From positions 18,462,257-18,526,256 of the forward strand of contig LS997563.1 of assembly GCA_000469685.2 (NCBI GenBank): 64,000 nt of DNA. Reading direction: 5' to 3'. The stretch's first letter is position 1. Every line of letters starts with the position of its first letter. The DNA is from Haemonchus contortus. Its lineage: Eukaryota; Nematoda; Chromadorea; Rhabditida; Trichostrongylidae. Under the pieces are notes generated by a model. The model searched no databases and was not told the origin of the DNA. It was given only the letters and a program-made list of their open reading frames with translations. The position numbers and the translations under genes were made by a program. Below, piece after piece: positions 33,275 through 44,394 of this stretch.

Positions 33275-36200
33275 ATGTTGTTTATTCTTTTCCTCATCTT
33301 TGGAGTGGCACCTGTATCTACTGACCGCTGTTCAGCTATTCCTCCAACGCTTTGGTGTAGCAGTAAGGATATCATTAGAGAATGCGGATTTTCCGAACAA
33401 TGCAATCGGTTTGTATCACTTCGCAATCAATTCATAAGCACTATCAAATATTAACGATAGGCAGTTTCCGGAAGAAATTCGAAAAATTTAACGTATGCCT
33501 TTGCAGTAGATACGAGTTAGATAGATATGTACATAGCTAAAGGAGAAATTGCTTAGTTCCATGTACAGCTTTCTATGAACCTCGACTACAATGGTATTAC
33601 TGAGTTTATTGTTTTCTTGAACTCTTCACGAGGATTGTAAGTATGCTTTATCAGGCTGACGTTTCCGCGGAATCGGCTTCCTCAGAGAAATAAGGGACCA
33701 TAACAATCTGTGACTATCTGATCAAACGTCTCCACCAGCCCGTTCGAGACCCCAGGGTACACAAGTGAGCGGGAGGAGAACCACTCACCGTTACTTTGTG
33801 GATTCTTCGAAGCCACCCAGCAATTGATGGCACCTCTTCGGGGTCTTTGCGGGAAGGTCAATCTGATATATCTTATAAGACTATAGCTCCCGCGCAATTG
33901 CGAGACATTCTTCCTTACGATTTATTTTGGGATTGATAAACTGTATCCAATGCGATTCCTGTACTACGACCTCCACGGTGAACTCAAAATCGCCTCCGTT
34001 ATGCTTTCAAATTCGGTGGCTCCCTAGACCAGTGGACCATTCCAATGGCTTCACACCATCTATGTGCTCCTTGACCCTCACGTGAAGTGGTCTTGCCGTT
34101 TCTCCATTATACTCATCATCATAATCACGGCAAGTAATTTTGTAGACCACCCAAGACATGTTACCATCCCTTCCAGCTGGACAAACCACACAGTTTGAGG
34201 CTGTACATTGGCGGTCGTATAGCCTGCTCCAAACCAAACGCTTCTTCAGATTGAAGGGTGGCACATTTGCAACAACAACTAAATTTTCCAAACCCAACCT
34301 CTCAGAAACTTTCTAATGGAGGCGCTGGCCTCATCAGAAATAAACGGTAGTACAAAAGGAGTCTTTCCTACAATCGAGGTACTATCATGCCTGAGGACCA
34401 CACCACCAGAAGAAGCTCTACGTTTAGCTGGGAAGTTGTTGTAGCCAAATTGAAAATTGTTGTTGACCAAGCTACATATATCACCTGCCTTTTTAAACGA
34501 CCCTTTTCGCTCATCCTCTCCAGTGCAAAACTTCTTAGCAGTGCGGAAGTATTCCTAACGACCGCTCGTTTCATGTAAGAAGGATGAGAAGAGTGATAAT
34601 GGATGTTCTTATTCTCAGGCTTTCTGCACCACTTCGTAACAATCATATAGCCCCCTAACCTCACTTGAACATTCAAGAAAGAAAGCCAATCCCCTGTCGG
34701 TTTTCCCGCATTAACTTAATGAGCTCTGATTGAGAATCTAGTAGGGCGAAACACACTTCAGCTTTTCCCTGCGTCGCACAGACTCTGAAGCAATCATCGA
34801 TATAGCTGCAGCGAAGTAAGGGAGGGATTTGGCCATAAATGATATGGCCAAGATTGAAGCGTCTGTACTGGAATATCTGCCCTTTACTGCAGGTCAGATG
34901 ATGATTGCTTCATAGTCTGTGCGACAAAGGAGAAAGTAGATGTGCGTTCCGGCCTAGTAAATTCACAATCAGAGCACATCAAGTTGACAGGCGCCAATCG
35001 CTGCCCCACAGCCAAGCCTCTAGTCTGTGCGAAATACATTCCTGACCACTTGAAATGTTACAACTGGCATTCCTTTACAAGTATCGCCAGTTGGGATATA
35101 CATAGACAGCCCTCGCATACTAATATCGTTCTGGTGTTGACCAAGAAGCTCGAATACGGCTTCCATAGCACGCATATTGCTGACATTTGTATAAAGAGCT
35201 TCTACCTCGAAAAATCCCATAACGCAGGAACAGTTGGGGTACAGTGCGACAAGACGATCTAAAAACATTTGGGTGTTCGTGAGATGGGGAAGAATGAAGT
35301 TGAATCCCAAAATGAACCGAGGGGAAGAATGCCTCGCGATCACGCGGGAGCTATTAGCCTTATATAAAACTGGTCTTCCCGCAGAGACTTGGATGAGGAC
35401 ATACCCAGTCCACACTGGTCGGTCGGTACCATCACCATCACCTTCTGGGTGACTTCGAAGAATCCACAAAGTTACGGAGAGTGGTACTCCTTTCGATCAC
35501 CTGCGTGCCCTGGGGACCTCGAACTTCAGTGGGTTGGTGGAGACGTTTGATCGGATAGTCACAGATTGTTATTATCCTTAAGGCTCTGAAAAGGCTATTC
35601 CGCGGAAACGTCAGCCTAATAAAACATATATACAAACCTCGTAAAGAGTTCGAGAAAACAATAGACTCAGTAAGTAATAAATTCCTTAGTTTTGACTAGA
35701 ACGCAAAAAAAAACTGACATAAAACAAGAATTGTCGCGAGACAAACGGTAGGGATGCAGAGGCTAGAAATCAAGTGCATTCTTAAGCTCTTGCTTATTTC
35801 GCTAACTTTGTCAATTTTTCAATACATGAATCAAGGGGTTAAGATTGACAGAACAGTAGATGATCAGTAATCACCAGCACAGTCAATTACTGCATCAGCA
35901 GTAATTGCATCTAGAAAGTTAGATGAAAGAAAATTTTCTTGCTTGCTCGTGAAGACTCGTGGAGTAACCTAACTTCCGATTTCCGGCAATTCATCGAGCG
36001 ATTTATTACGATTACGATTACAGCTCGGCGAGCTCATAACTTGTATGGCTACAATTCTCCTCGAGAAATACTCTTAGACAATCTTGTTAAAATCTGAAGG
36101 TCGTCCGGTTTAGGGTGTGTCATTAAAGTCGTCACCTTTTCTTTGAACCTCTGAACTTTGAACCATTTCCAAGCTGACTCACCTGTGACTGGTGATTCTG

Positions 36201-39200
36201 CCACCTGGATAATCCATCCCAAGCCTCGAAGCCTCATTTACAAATGATGACCCCGCCCTTAGGTCCTCTGAAAGACATACAGTCAAAGCGAAAAAACCAT
36301 ACAGTCAAAGAGAGAAAAACTAGTTGGACAGTAAGGATTGATTGGGGATATGAAAGGAGAAACAAACAGAACCAGTTTCTTTTGAAAAGCGGAAGCGAAG
36401 GGCAAAGGTGCAAACGATATCGGAAATAAGTACGACGAGAAAACCAAGCAACAACACCTCACAATTGGAATATCCAATAAGTTAAGGTTCCAGTTATAAG
36501 CAAAATCTATAAAATGAAGGATAGACAGACCTGAGAATCCCAGCATCACATCCATGCAGAAGTGAACTCGCCCTACCACCGACTAATCTCTTATACAAAA
36601 TTTTTGAGATCCTCGTTGCCTCCAACTTTATGTACGCATTCGCTCCGTTTCTCCTTTCTTAACTCATGATTTCACAATCATAATTGGTATGAATTTTCAA
36701 AAAAAAATTTACTCGACTAAAGTACACTATGTACCAAATATTGCCAATAATTATAAAACAAAAACTGAAATAAAACTGTTATAGACTTATTAAACAACCT
36801 AATACGAGACACCCTACCCTTGTGCGAGCTTCAATCCTCTCACCTCTGTCTTCGGTATGAAAGGAGTTAATAACTATTGTCATGAAAAAAAAAACACTCA
36901 ATCATAAAGTTTCAACCTTTCATAGCCAGACATTTTGTGCTGTCAAGTATTAAAGGCTGTCGTTGACCTGAACGCTACTTTGAAGAAAAAGAACACGTAG
37001 TCAGGGTTCCTGCATACATTTCAGTAATCGATCGTTTGCAGATACCACGAAGCTGTTCGCAATCAACCCATCAACATCACTATACTGATGGAATCGCTTT
37101 GTCCTTTCTGTCAGCGATGGTTCGTCAATAAACTCCCTACTATTTTCAAAAATTTCAACAAATTTGTAAATATTGAAATAGTTCCCTACGGGAATGCTAG
37201 GGTCAAGGTACGCTCAGATCCTTCCGAAGGAACCTTCGGTTTCCGAAAATATTGTTTAAGAATGGATCTATCGACTGTCAGCACGGACCCGAAGAGTGTT
37301 ATATCAATCGATTCGAGTCCTGTGTAATTGATTCTATGCAAGACCAAAGTCAGTATGTACCAATGATCTACTGCATTCAAAAACAGTTGAAGGTACGTGA
37401 CAATTGAATTTTTTTGAGCACGGAAAAGTCGTGTCGTGTCGTAATTGATGAGTTCCTTCAACTTGTGCCGCGATTTCAGCTCCCGCTCAGAATAATAGAC
37501 GTGAAGCTTGACTATTTGAACGGCCGACATACTGATTTTCTGAAGGTCGACACCCATGCTAATGAGAAGGAGAAGCTTTTCGCATACCTTTTGACTATTA
37601 AAATTAAAAGGGCCGAGGCCATTGGTATTACCAAGGCGATACATGCACTATTCAGTGAACAGGCAAGAGGTGCTGCCACTCCTTCCCCAACCCATCTTAT
37701 CACATGCAAAAGTTTAGCAGCGCTTGAAGAAGCACAAAGAGGATTGTCTGATTAGCTTCTTACTAAGGCAAGAGCAAATACCCAAAGCCTCTCAAGTAAC
37801 CACAGCAGCGTTCAAATACCGGCTACGCCCGCGCGACAACACTTGCTTTCAGGCTTCATTAGAGCATTACACCAGAAAACACTAAGCAGCAAATTTGTTT
37901 GTTACTTTACAAGAATCTTTCAATTGTCATCAGAATTTGAACTGGGACAGAACAAGTACCCGTCATAGAGAGGAATTGATTGCAGTCGAGACAGGTAACG
38001 TGGCAAACTGCAACTTTTTTCAAAATGCAAACATCGAAATCAGCTTTTTGAAGCCGATTTCCCAAAAATTTGTTTTCATTATTTTTCGTGACTTCTATGA
38101 TCTTCCAAGCTCCAAAAGTGCTCCTTTTGTCTCTATGATTTTCCACCACTGCTTCCTTCATAATTTTTTTGTAGCACCCTGTGAATGAGGTCTGACGCGG
38201 TGTATAATATAGAAAGAAGCGGGACTAAAAACAATACAGCTGATTCAAATAAGAACCTCTTCGGAAGGATTAGAATGGAAAAATTGCTTCGTACTTCAGT
38301 GGAAGCCGATTTCGGACGGCTGCAATGGTGCAACAGCTTGAAAAAGGTCGGCAGACACACGCCAGCTCATGATCTGAGCAGACGATCCGATAGGCGCCTG
38401 TGTCGTGCGTCGCAGTTGTTGGAAAAGTGGTGAAAATAATCAGATGGAGTCCTCATAACCAACGAAAGTGTCTAAGCTAGCGTGAAATGAGTTGTACAAG
38501 AACTCGATGCAGAAAAGCTGTCTCGAGTCTTTCAAAAAAGGCACATTGATGACAAAGTTAGAGCTACATTTAAGCTGTGAAAGGAAGGCAGCATATGGGT
38601 GCCATTCAAGACAGGATTGAATTCGGGAAGGAGCCTCCTTTGAATGAGGTATACCTTTCAGTGAAATGAGTTGTACAAGAACTCGATGCAGAAAAGCTGT
38701 CTCGAGTCTTTCAAAAAAGGCACATTGATGACAAAGTTAGAGCTACATTTAAGCTGTGAAAGGAAGGCAGCATATGGGTGCCATTCAAGACAGGATTGAA
38801 TTCGGGAAGGAGCCTCCTTTGAATGAGGTATACCTTTCAGTTTGATGACGCATCTGAGGAGTCAGTTTGTACGAGCTGCTTGCAGGCAACGCTATCGTTG
38901 ATGGCGACTGGAACTTCCACAGGAAACCACAAAATTACGTCCTGTATTACAAGAAGTTTTCTGATCTAGAGCTCTACATATCAGCAATTGGCAAGAACGA
39001 CGTGAGACACTTCAATTGAACTCTCTTTCACGGTTTTGCCTCATCTCCCTCATCCAATAGATCTGCTTCCAGCGGTTTGCTCCCTAACCTATACAATTAA
39101 ACATATCACCATTAAACATATCACGAAGGATAAAATAACGACGGCAGGCAACAGTTGTGGACATGGGCGCTTTTCAGATCAGTAATCGGCAGGATTCTGT

Positions 39201-39505
39201 AAGCAACGCAGAAACGCAATTGGTTTATTCTGTAGCGATGCTAAGCTAATATCTGTTTATTTACACATCAATTTCCAGAAATACGCTTGGGTTTGAAATA
39301 AGATTTGAACTTTTCTTCTTGCATTAAATCATCAGTTACTTATTTCACGACCTGATCCTACCTCATTCTTGCCCTTTCCAAATGACATCTATTTTGTATC
39401 GAAGAGTCAAAGGTGCCCATTTCAGGAGAGAGTCCCGTTTGTCAAAGGATCAGCCAAATGCTTCCGTATGCTGAAAGTCTCCGATGAAATGCAAGGAAAG
39501 ATAAA
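33275..39505 (+). CDS. GILT-type lysosomal thiol reductase (3' end not found)
   Basis: Gamma-interferon-inducible lysosomal thiol reductase family: reduces protein disulfides in lysosomes or secreted fluid. Exon 1, 33275-33408: signal peptide (MLFILFLIFGVAPVS) and a saposin-A-like segment with IPPTLWCSSKDIIRECG. Exon 2, 37042-37207: MESLCPFCQRWF, the CxxC active site, then VNIEIVPYGNARV. Exon 3, 37261-37392: CQHGPEECYINRFESC, an exact match to the family signature CQHGx2ECx2Nx4C. Exon 4 (probable), 39426-39505: SAKCFRMLKVSDEMQGKIK, ending at a GTATGT donor. Phases agree across all four. The remaining C-terminal 60-80 residues were not located. ATTTCAG directly precedes the ATG, a likely spliced-leader acceptor. 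The 3.6-kb first intron holds a Penelope-like element. The alternative, a decayed gene lacking its 3' end, cannot be excluded. Confidence 0.88.
33598..35672 (-). mobile_element. Penelope-like retroelement flanked by inverted copies of its 3' end
   Basis: Minus strand: reverse transcriptase pieces at 35469-35020 (palm region with ALYTNVS), YIDDC active site at 34806-34795, and a post-palm region at 34676-34368. Then a GIY-YIG endonuclease at 34297-34007: VVYKITC, EYNGETARPLHVRVKEH (Asn in place of Ile in YIG) and a CxxC linker (CVVC). NPKINRKEECLAIAREL follows near 33870-33930. The outer about 350 bp on each side (33598-33930 and 35290-35672) are inverted copies of each other, each with the endonuclease C-terminus and GAAACGTCAGCCT. 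Stops and frameshifts are many, so it is inactive. It lies in the first intron of the GILT gene. Confidence 0.88.
34700..34992. repeat. RT active-site segment present in both orientations
   Basis: Minus 34815-34700 reads YIDDCFRVCATQGKAEV and then LLDSQSELIKL. Plus 34897-34992 reads DDDCFIVCATKEKVDV and then LVNSQSEHIKL. These are diverged copies of the same reverse transcriptase palm region, head to head with a spacer of about 80 bp. Confidence 0.75.
35673..37041. other. Remainder of GILT intron 1
   Basis: No element recognised. It has a short TTACGA tandem near 36005-36025 and AT-rich sequence. The exon at 37042 follows an acceptor TTTGCAG. Confidence 0.35.
37414..37755 (+). CDS. Unidentified 113-codon open frame after GILT exon 3
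   Basis: Starts shortly after the GTACGT donor at 37393 and ends at TAG in 37755. The predicted chain is Lys/Ala/Leu-rich with a helical-looking middle (KIKRAEAIGITKAIHALFSE). I recognise no domain. An antisense frame of 152 codons (37186-37644) overlaps it and the GILT exons. It could be part of a repeat, a decayed gene or chance. Confidence 0.18.
   Translation: MSTEKSCRVVIDEFLQLVPRFQLPLRIIDVKLDYLNGRHTDFLKVDTHANEKEKLFAYLLTIKIKRAEAIGITKAIHALFSEQARGAATPSPTHLITCKSLAALEEAQRGLSD
38482..38839. repeat. Exact 179-bp tandem duplication
   Basis: Two consecutive copies, 38482-38660 and 38661-38839, appear identical base for base. One plus-strand frame in each unit is protein-like (VVQELDAEKLSRVFQKRHID, then VRATFKL and a stop), and a related frame seems to continue beyond the second copy to about 39050 with several stops. 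This looks like a decayed coding sequence of unknown identity that was recently duplicated, or an assembly artefact. Confidence 0.95.
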
Positions 39506-40259
39506 GTATGTTCTGAAACAAATTCACAAATTTTTGAGACCAGAAAAATCATTTCACTCTAGAAGCAATGATAGATTAAAGATACGATATACTTATGTAG
39601 AAGATCATTTGGCATAGGAGAAAAAAGTATCAGAAATGGAGGAGATGGCCAAGGAGAGGAAATTGAAAATTTTGCCATAAATCGAAGTAATAACACAATG
39701 TCTGTTTAAACTGATTTGAGGCATGCACTGAAGCATCCCAGAGGAGTTATGCTTCATTACTTTCTTGCTTCCTAACTCACATCACCTTATGTCCACTCAT
39801 TACTAGATTTCTCATCTTACCTAATCTCATCGTGATTTACCGAAATCTGAATTCGAAGCCATCTGAAGAGAAGCTACAGTTTTGAGCCGTGGAAGTGCTT
39901 TATTAATTGTTCCACCTATGCGATAGTCTTAAAAATCATGCAGTGCAAAAGGAGGAGCACGCCCCAATTTCTTTTAGTGACTTCGGAGGCAGAATGAGCA
40001 GTGTTTTTGGTTGGGGTGGGACTCAACTTACGAACGATGTAGTCGAGTCGGTGCCCTAACTCCACCCACATTCACTGTACAGCACGATAGAGAAGGGAAC
40101 AAAACATATCTGCTGTTTCAGGCAATGCGAAGAATCGGGACTTGGAGATCAACTTCAAATGAAAGCGGCTGAAAGGACAGGTTGGTGAAAAGTTATGGAT
40201 CGCTAGAAGTAGCATATGCTCAGAAAGCAGTGTTACCAGATGATCAGATTTAGAAATCT
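39506..40259. other. Downstream of GILT exon 4; no gene recognised
   Basis: I could not find the expected final GILT exon here. No repeat identified. Confidence 0.3.
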
Positions 40260-40425
40260 TTACATGCTACACGCCCAAGAGACCGAGCCTTCCATCCATC
40301 CGGGACGTTAATTGGTACAGACTCGTCTGGGAGAATAAAAGCTGTGACTTAAACATCGGCTGGCTATCGCAAGTCATTGTATAGGCTACATACGCATTCA
40401 TTACGCTACAGGTCCCGAACACCAT
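40260..40425 (+). mobile_element. tRNA-derived SINE copy 9 (5'-truncated)
   Basis: ACTCGTCTGGGAGAATAAAA, GCAAGTCATTGTATAGGCTA and part of the tail are clear; most of the tRNA-like head is missing or degraded. Confidence 0.68.
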
Positions 40426-41857
40426 GTATCTTCTCCCCGAACACCATGACGCGCTTGTCGCACCCGCCTCGTATCGCAGAACTGAGAAGCGAGATTGCGG
40501 AGCGCAATCCGTGAGTTAGGGGTTCTTCTAATTACATACGTTTGCTAGCCACTTACTTCAATCCCAACGCGGTCTTGATCGTCGGTAATAGAGAGGGAGT
40601 TGTTCGGAACAATCAAATCAATAAACATGGAAACGTAAAAAGAACAGAAAGAAACAATCAAAACCATTTAAAAAAAGGGTAGACAACGAAAAATATGGGG
40701 TCCTATCGATTGGTCGGGAGGCGGGCTGACTACGGTAATTGCAGATTGAAGCCGCGAGACAACTAAAAAAGATCTGCCACATACTGCAAAGCGAACGAGG
40801 GTAATCGGAAAGAAGAGCAGCTAACCTTACGCCACTACGGCTAAGAATTGAAGTTGAATGCGCGTGCGTATTCCTCTGACGGGATAGATTACTGCCCTAA
40901 GACTTTATCCTTTTAGAATTTTATACTGCCGAATATTTTCTGTGTATGTATGTATGTGTGCATGTGTATGTGTGCGTGTGTGTCGTCCCACCACGCGGCA
41001 GGCTGCAATGAGTTAGCACGGTTCATCGTACTACCTTTGCGCAATGTGCGTAGTCTCCACTCCATACATATTGCGACAACACCAAGTTCAATGTTACTCG
41101 TCTCCCGAACAAGTTCGCCAAGTTGAACATGTGTTGAGTCTACTTTCAAATAAAAATATTGTACACTAAACCTATACTTACTTATACGGCTCGTATTCGT
41201 TCATGTGCGAGTACCAGCAACAAATCATTCGTTTTCGTCTTTCGCGATCGCTATCCACGGTAGACTTCTAATCGTAAAATAGATAAAACTCGATCTCGCT
41301 AGAACTAGATATTTCAGAAACGGTCTGGCCTGAAAGAAAAAGAGGGGTTCCATGGATACTGGTGAATGGCATTTCACTCGACAAAAGTCAAGGAATGTCG
41401 GACTATATGCCATATCTATTGTGTGAATGGTAAGATTTGAATCCGAATTTCTGCAGCTGTTCTTTACGCCATTACAGGGAATGCAACAGTGTTTTCTTTC
41501 CTAAAAATTGCAGTCCGTTTTCACGGATAGTACAATTCATCCTAATCATGAGTATCATACGATTATTAAATTCTAAATAACGAACTGGTTCGAAATTTTT
41601 CACTCTTATGTCTCAGGCCGTTTAATGGTTTCTTTTTATAGTCCTCTTATAGTTCTTAGAATATCTGCTTGAAACGATTATTCTTACGTAAAGGAAGTAT
41701 GTAAGTCAGCTTCATGATCTCAGAATGCCAACTTTTTAAAAAAAGTCACTGCTCTTGGACGCGACCTAACAGTAAGACCTAATCATTGTTACGCAAATTC
41801 ACTAATATCTTGATCTGGTCAACCTAATACTACTTCATTTTGATTATCTGTCTTGAA
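40426..41857. other. Intergenic sequence
   Basis: A TG-rich microsatellite spans about 40940-40985 (TATGTATGTATGTGTGCATG and similar). The segment CCCGAACACCATG occurs twice at 40423-40448. No gene recognised. Confidence 0.4.
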
Positions 41858-42151
41858 ATGGTTCGTTTCCAAACCTTAGGCGTTGCGTTGTTGATCAATG
41901 GCCAGTACTCGATTGCATATCCAACAAACCGGCCAGAGGAAACTCCTGAAGGGAGAACACATAGCGAGCGCTTTAGTAAACTATTTGGCATAGCACATAA
42001 CGGTCCTATTCAACAAGAGGGAGCTGACTCTTTTGGGACAAATATCAGACGTATAGAGCAGAATTCGTTCTCACGCTCTCTGTATCAATTGCCTTTAAGT
42101 AATTCCTTTGAGAGTTGCACCGAATCACTTGTTATTTTCTCTAGCATATGA
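41858..42151 (+). CDS. Possible small secreted or peptide-precursor-like protein (97 aa)
   Basis: ATG at 41858 opens a 97-codon frame. The N-terminus is weakly hydrophobic (MVRFQTLGVALLINGQYSIA), followed by a polar region with PTNRPEETPEGR and a dibasic RR. I do not recognise a family. The stretch ALLINGQYS resembles the VPW-VINGQ segment of GILT proteins, but the phase does not connect to the exon ending at 39505. Single-exon, unsupported; could be chance. Confidence 0.2.
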   Translation: MVRFQTLGVALLINGQYSIAYPTNRPEETPEGRTHSERFSKLFGIAHNGPIQQEGADSFGTNIRRIEQNSFSRSLYQLPLSNSFESCTESLVIFSSI

Positions 42152-42276
42152 CTAATTATAAGGCCAGTCGTCCCCACAATCTCTCCATATGCAGAAAAGA
42201 CCATGAAACGCTATTTATATGTAGATGAGCAAACGAGGAGGAATGCACACCTAGAACAACTTTGGAGTCCTACATA

Positions 42277-43536
42277 CGAGGGCTGCCTTTTATATTTTGA
42301 GATTTGGCAACACTAGTGTAGCAATCTAGCAACTGACATCACTATCGTAAAGTTTGATTATTTTGAGGATATGTTGCGAAATTTGAGCGCGAATTGTGTT
42401 GTTTACACTAAGTTATAAGATTTTGTTTAGGCCAATTTATGGGGTTGAGTCGTGAGCATTTTCGCGCGATGATTTTCTACAACTTTCGACGTGGACTAAC
42501 TCAACAGCAATGCATGGATGAACTTAGTTCAAATTTTGGAGATGAAGCTCCATCCAGGGCCAGTATTTATCGATGGTACAGTGAGTTCGCCCGAGGTCGT
42601 AGTTCACTCGAAGAAGAATTTTGTGGTGGTCGTTGAAAATCAGTTGTTTTTCCGGAAACCGTTGACACTGTGCACAAACTAATATTGCAAGACCGTCATG
42701 CGACCTATCGTGAGATTGGGACAACCTTACGCATTAGTGGGACCAGCATACATTCGATATTGCATGAATATTTGACTGTAAAAAATTGTTTTTGAAAAAT
42801 TTGTCAATCCCCCAAAAAAGGGACTCGTGTCGATTGGTCGAAAAAAATGCTCAAAAAATACGATCGCGGTGCTTCGAAACACGTCTATAGCATCGAAACA
42901 GATGATGGATCATGGATTTATGCGTATGAGCCCGGAAGGAAACAGCAGTCGACCATATGGGTATTTCAAGATGAGCCAAATCCTTCAAAAGCTGTCAGCG
43001 CACCAAGCACTTCCGAGCAACTGATCTCCTGTTTTTTCCTGGAAAAACTGGACATGTCGCAACCGTACCACTAGAACAAGCAGAACAGTCAATTCTGAGT
43101 GGTACACCACCATTTGTTTGCCAGTTGACTTCCAAAAAGTCAAGAAAACCAACTGCTGAAGACGGATCACTCTTCACCACGACAATGCGAGCTCCCACAC
43201 ATCGGCTCAAACAACTGCATTTTTAGCACTCAAAACAACGATTTGACAGGTTATCAGCCATGTGTTCCCGGGTGTCTTCTTCTCATCCCGTACGTAAAAA
43301 ATAAAATGAGAAGTCAACGTTTTTCGACACTTGAAGAAGCCGTTGATGCGTTCAGAATCCATGTTTTAGAGTTACCTACATCAGAGTGGCAAAAGTGCTT
43401 CGGAAATTGGTTCGAACCCATGCAAAAGTGTATGTATAGATCTTAATGTGGAGAATTTTGAAAGGCAATAAGGCGATTTTCAATAAATAATATTTGTTTC
43501 TGTTCCCAAATCTCAAAATATAAAAGGCAGCCTACG
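42277..43536 (+). mobile_element. Full-length but inactivated mariner transposon
   Basis: 1260 bp with terminal inverted repeats (left CGAGGGCTGCCTTTTATATT; right end the reverse complement, about 28 of 30 positions) and TA duplications at 42275-42276 and 43537-43538. The transposase runs on plus from 42439: MGLSREHFRAMIFYNFRRGL, SRASIYRWYSEFARGRSSLE, then after a stop HATYREIGTTLRIS, VDWSKKMLKKYDRG, DDGSWIYAYEP (first catalytic Asp region) and a worn C-terminus with AKVYV near 43430. Premature stops and frameshifts throughout. It belongs to a different subfamily from the mariner at 16716. Confidence 0.93.
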
Positions 43537-44390
43537 TAGCAATCGATTCGAGCGTTCTCTTATTTCAGGTACGTCGGAGACAAGCCAATTCCATTCTGCG
43601 AATGAAGGAGGAAACTTGCAACAACTTTGAATTGGAACAATCGTTACTAAGCTCAATGAATATTTGTGATCTTCATGTTTGTGAGCTTCGAAGCCAGATC
43701 GTATCAATGGCTAGAACAAAAGAAATACGGTAGAGTTGTGTAGTGAGACAGATGATAATTTTGGCTGCGATGCTTTGTTGGGACCCAAAAATTTATTTCA
43801 TATAATTAGTAGAAGGTAGATAGTGAAATAGCTTATTCAATATTAGATTTTAACAGCTCAAGGTGAAGGACACGGGGTACTCTTGTTGGCAGTCCTTTCT
43901 GAAACTTTTCAATGGCACATTTCGATCACGATGTCACAAGAGGTGGTATAAGCTTACAATCAATCGGAAGGAATGCCGTAAAAGAAGTAGTGACTGTAGC
44001 CCCTATCTTGATTGCATTCCTTGCACAGGTGGATAGCCGAGGCAGGGGCTGTACCGGAGATTTATGCCGCTTTCGCCTTCTTGTCCTCTATGACTAGTGG
44101 AATTATTGGTGCGCTCCTGTTGAATATGATGACTAATTCCGAGGTGTCCTTGCAATAGTAATGCGCATAGATGACCCTGGTGCGTGTGGGACTCCCTAAA
44201 GACCTTCCTACGCCACATTGGATGCATCTTCACATGCGAGATGACATCCTGCTATATAACCCGCTAAGGTTGTGTGTCGGTGTGTGTGGGTGTGGATGTG
44301 TGTAAGGCAACAGGATCGAAGCATTGATAGTAGGGATAGGAAGTGGTAGTGTTTGATAGGATTTGATGGGCAGCCTCAGAAGACAAAAGC
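43537..44390. other. Intergenic sequence
   Basis: No gene recognised. A TG-rich run lies at about 44270-44305 (GTGTGTGTGGGTGTGGATGT). Confidence 0.35.
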
Positions 44391-44394
44391 TTCA

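Noticed and set aside
36005..36026. Telomere-like tandem repeat (ATTACG units)
   Set aside because: Only three units and not the nematode TTAGGC repeat.
37186..37644. 152-codon minus-strand open frame
   Set aside because: Lies antisense to GILT exons 2 and 3, whose signature motifs are unmistakable on plus.
41875..41960. Candidate next exon of the GILT gene (after CCTTAG)
   Set aside because: With the carried phase it begins KRCVVDQ, which is tempting, but then diverges and stops after about 23 residues without the expected VPW-VNG segment in frame.
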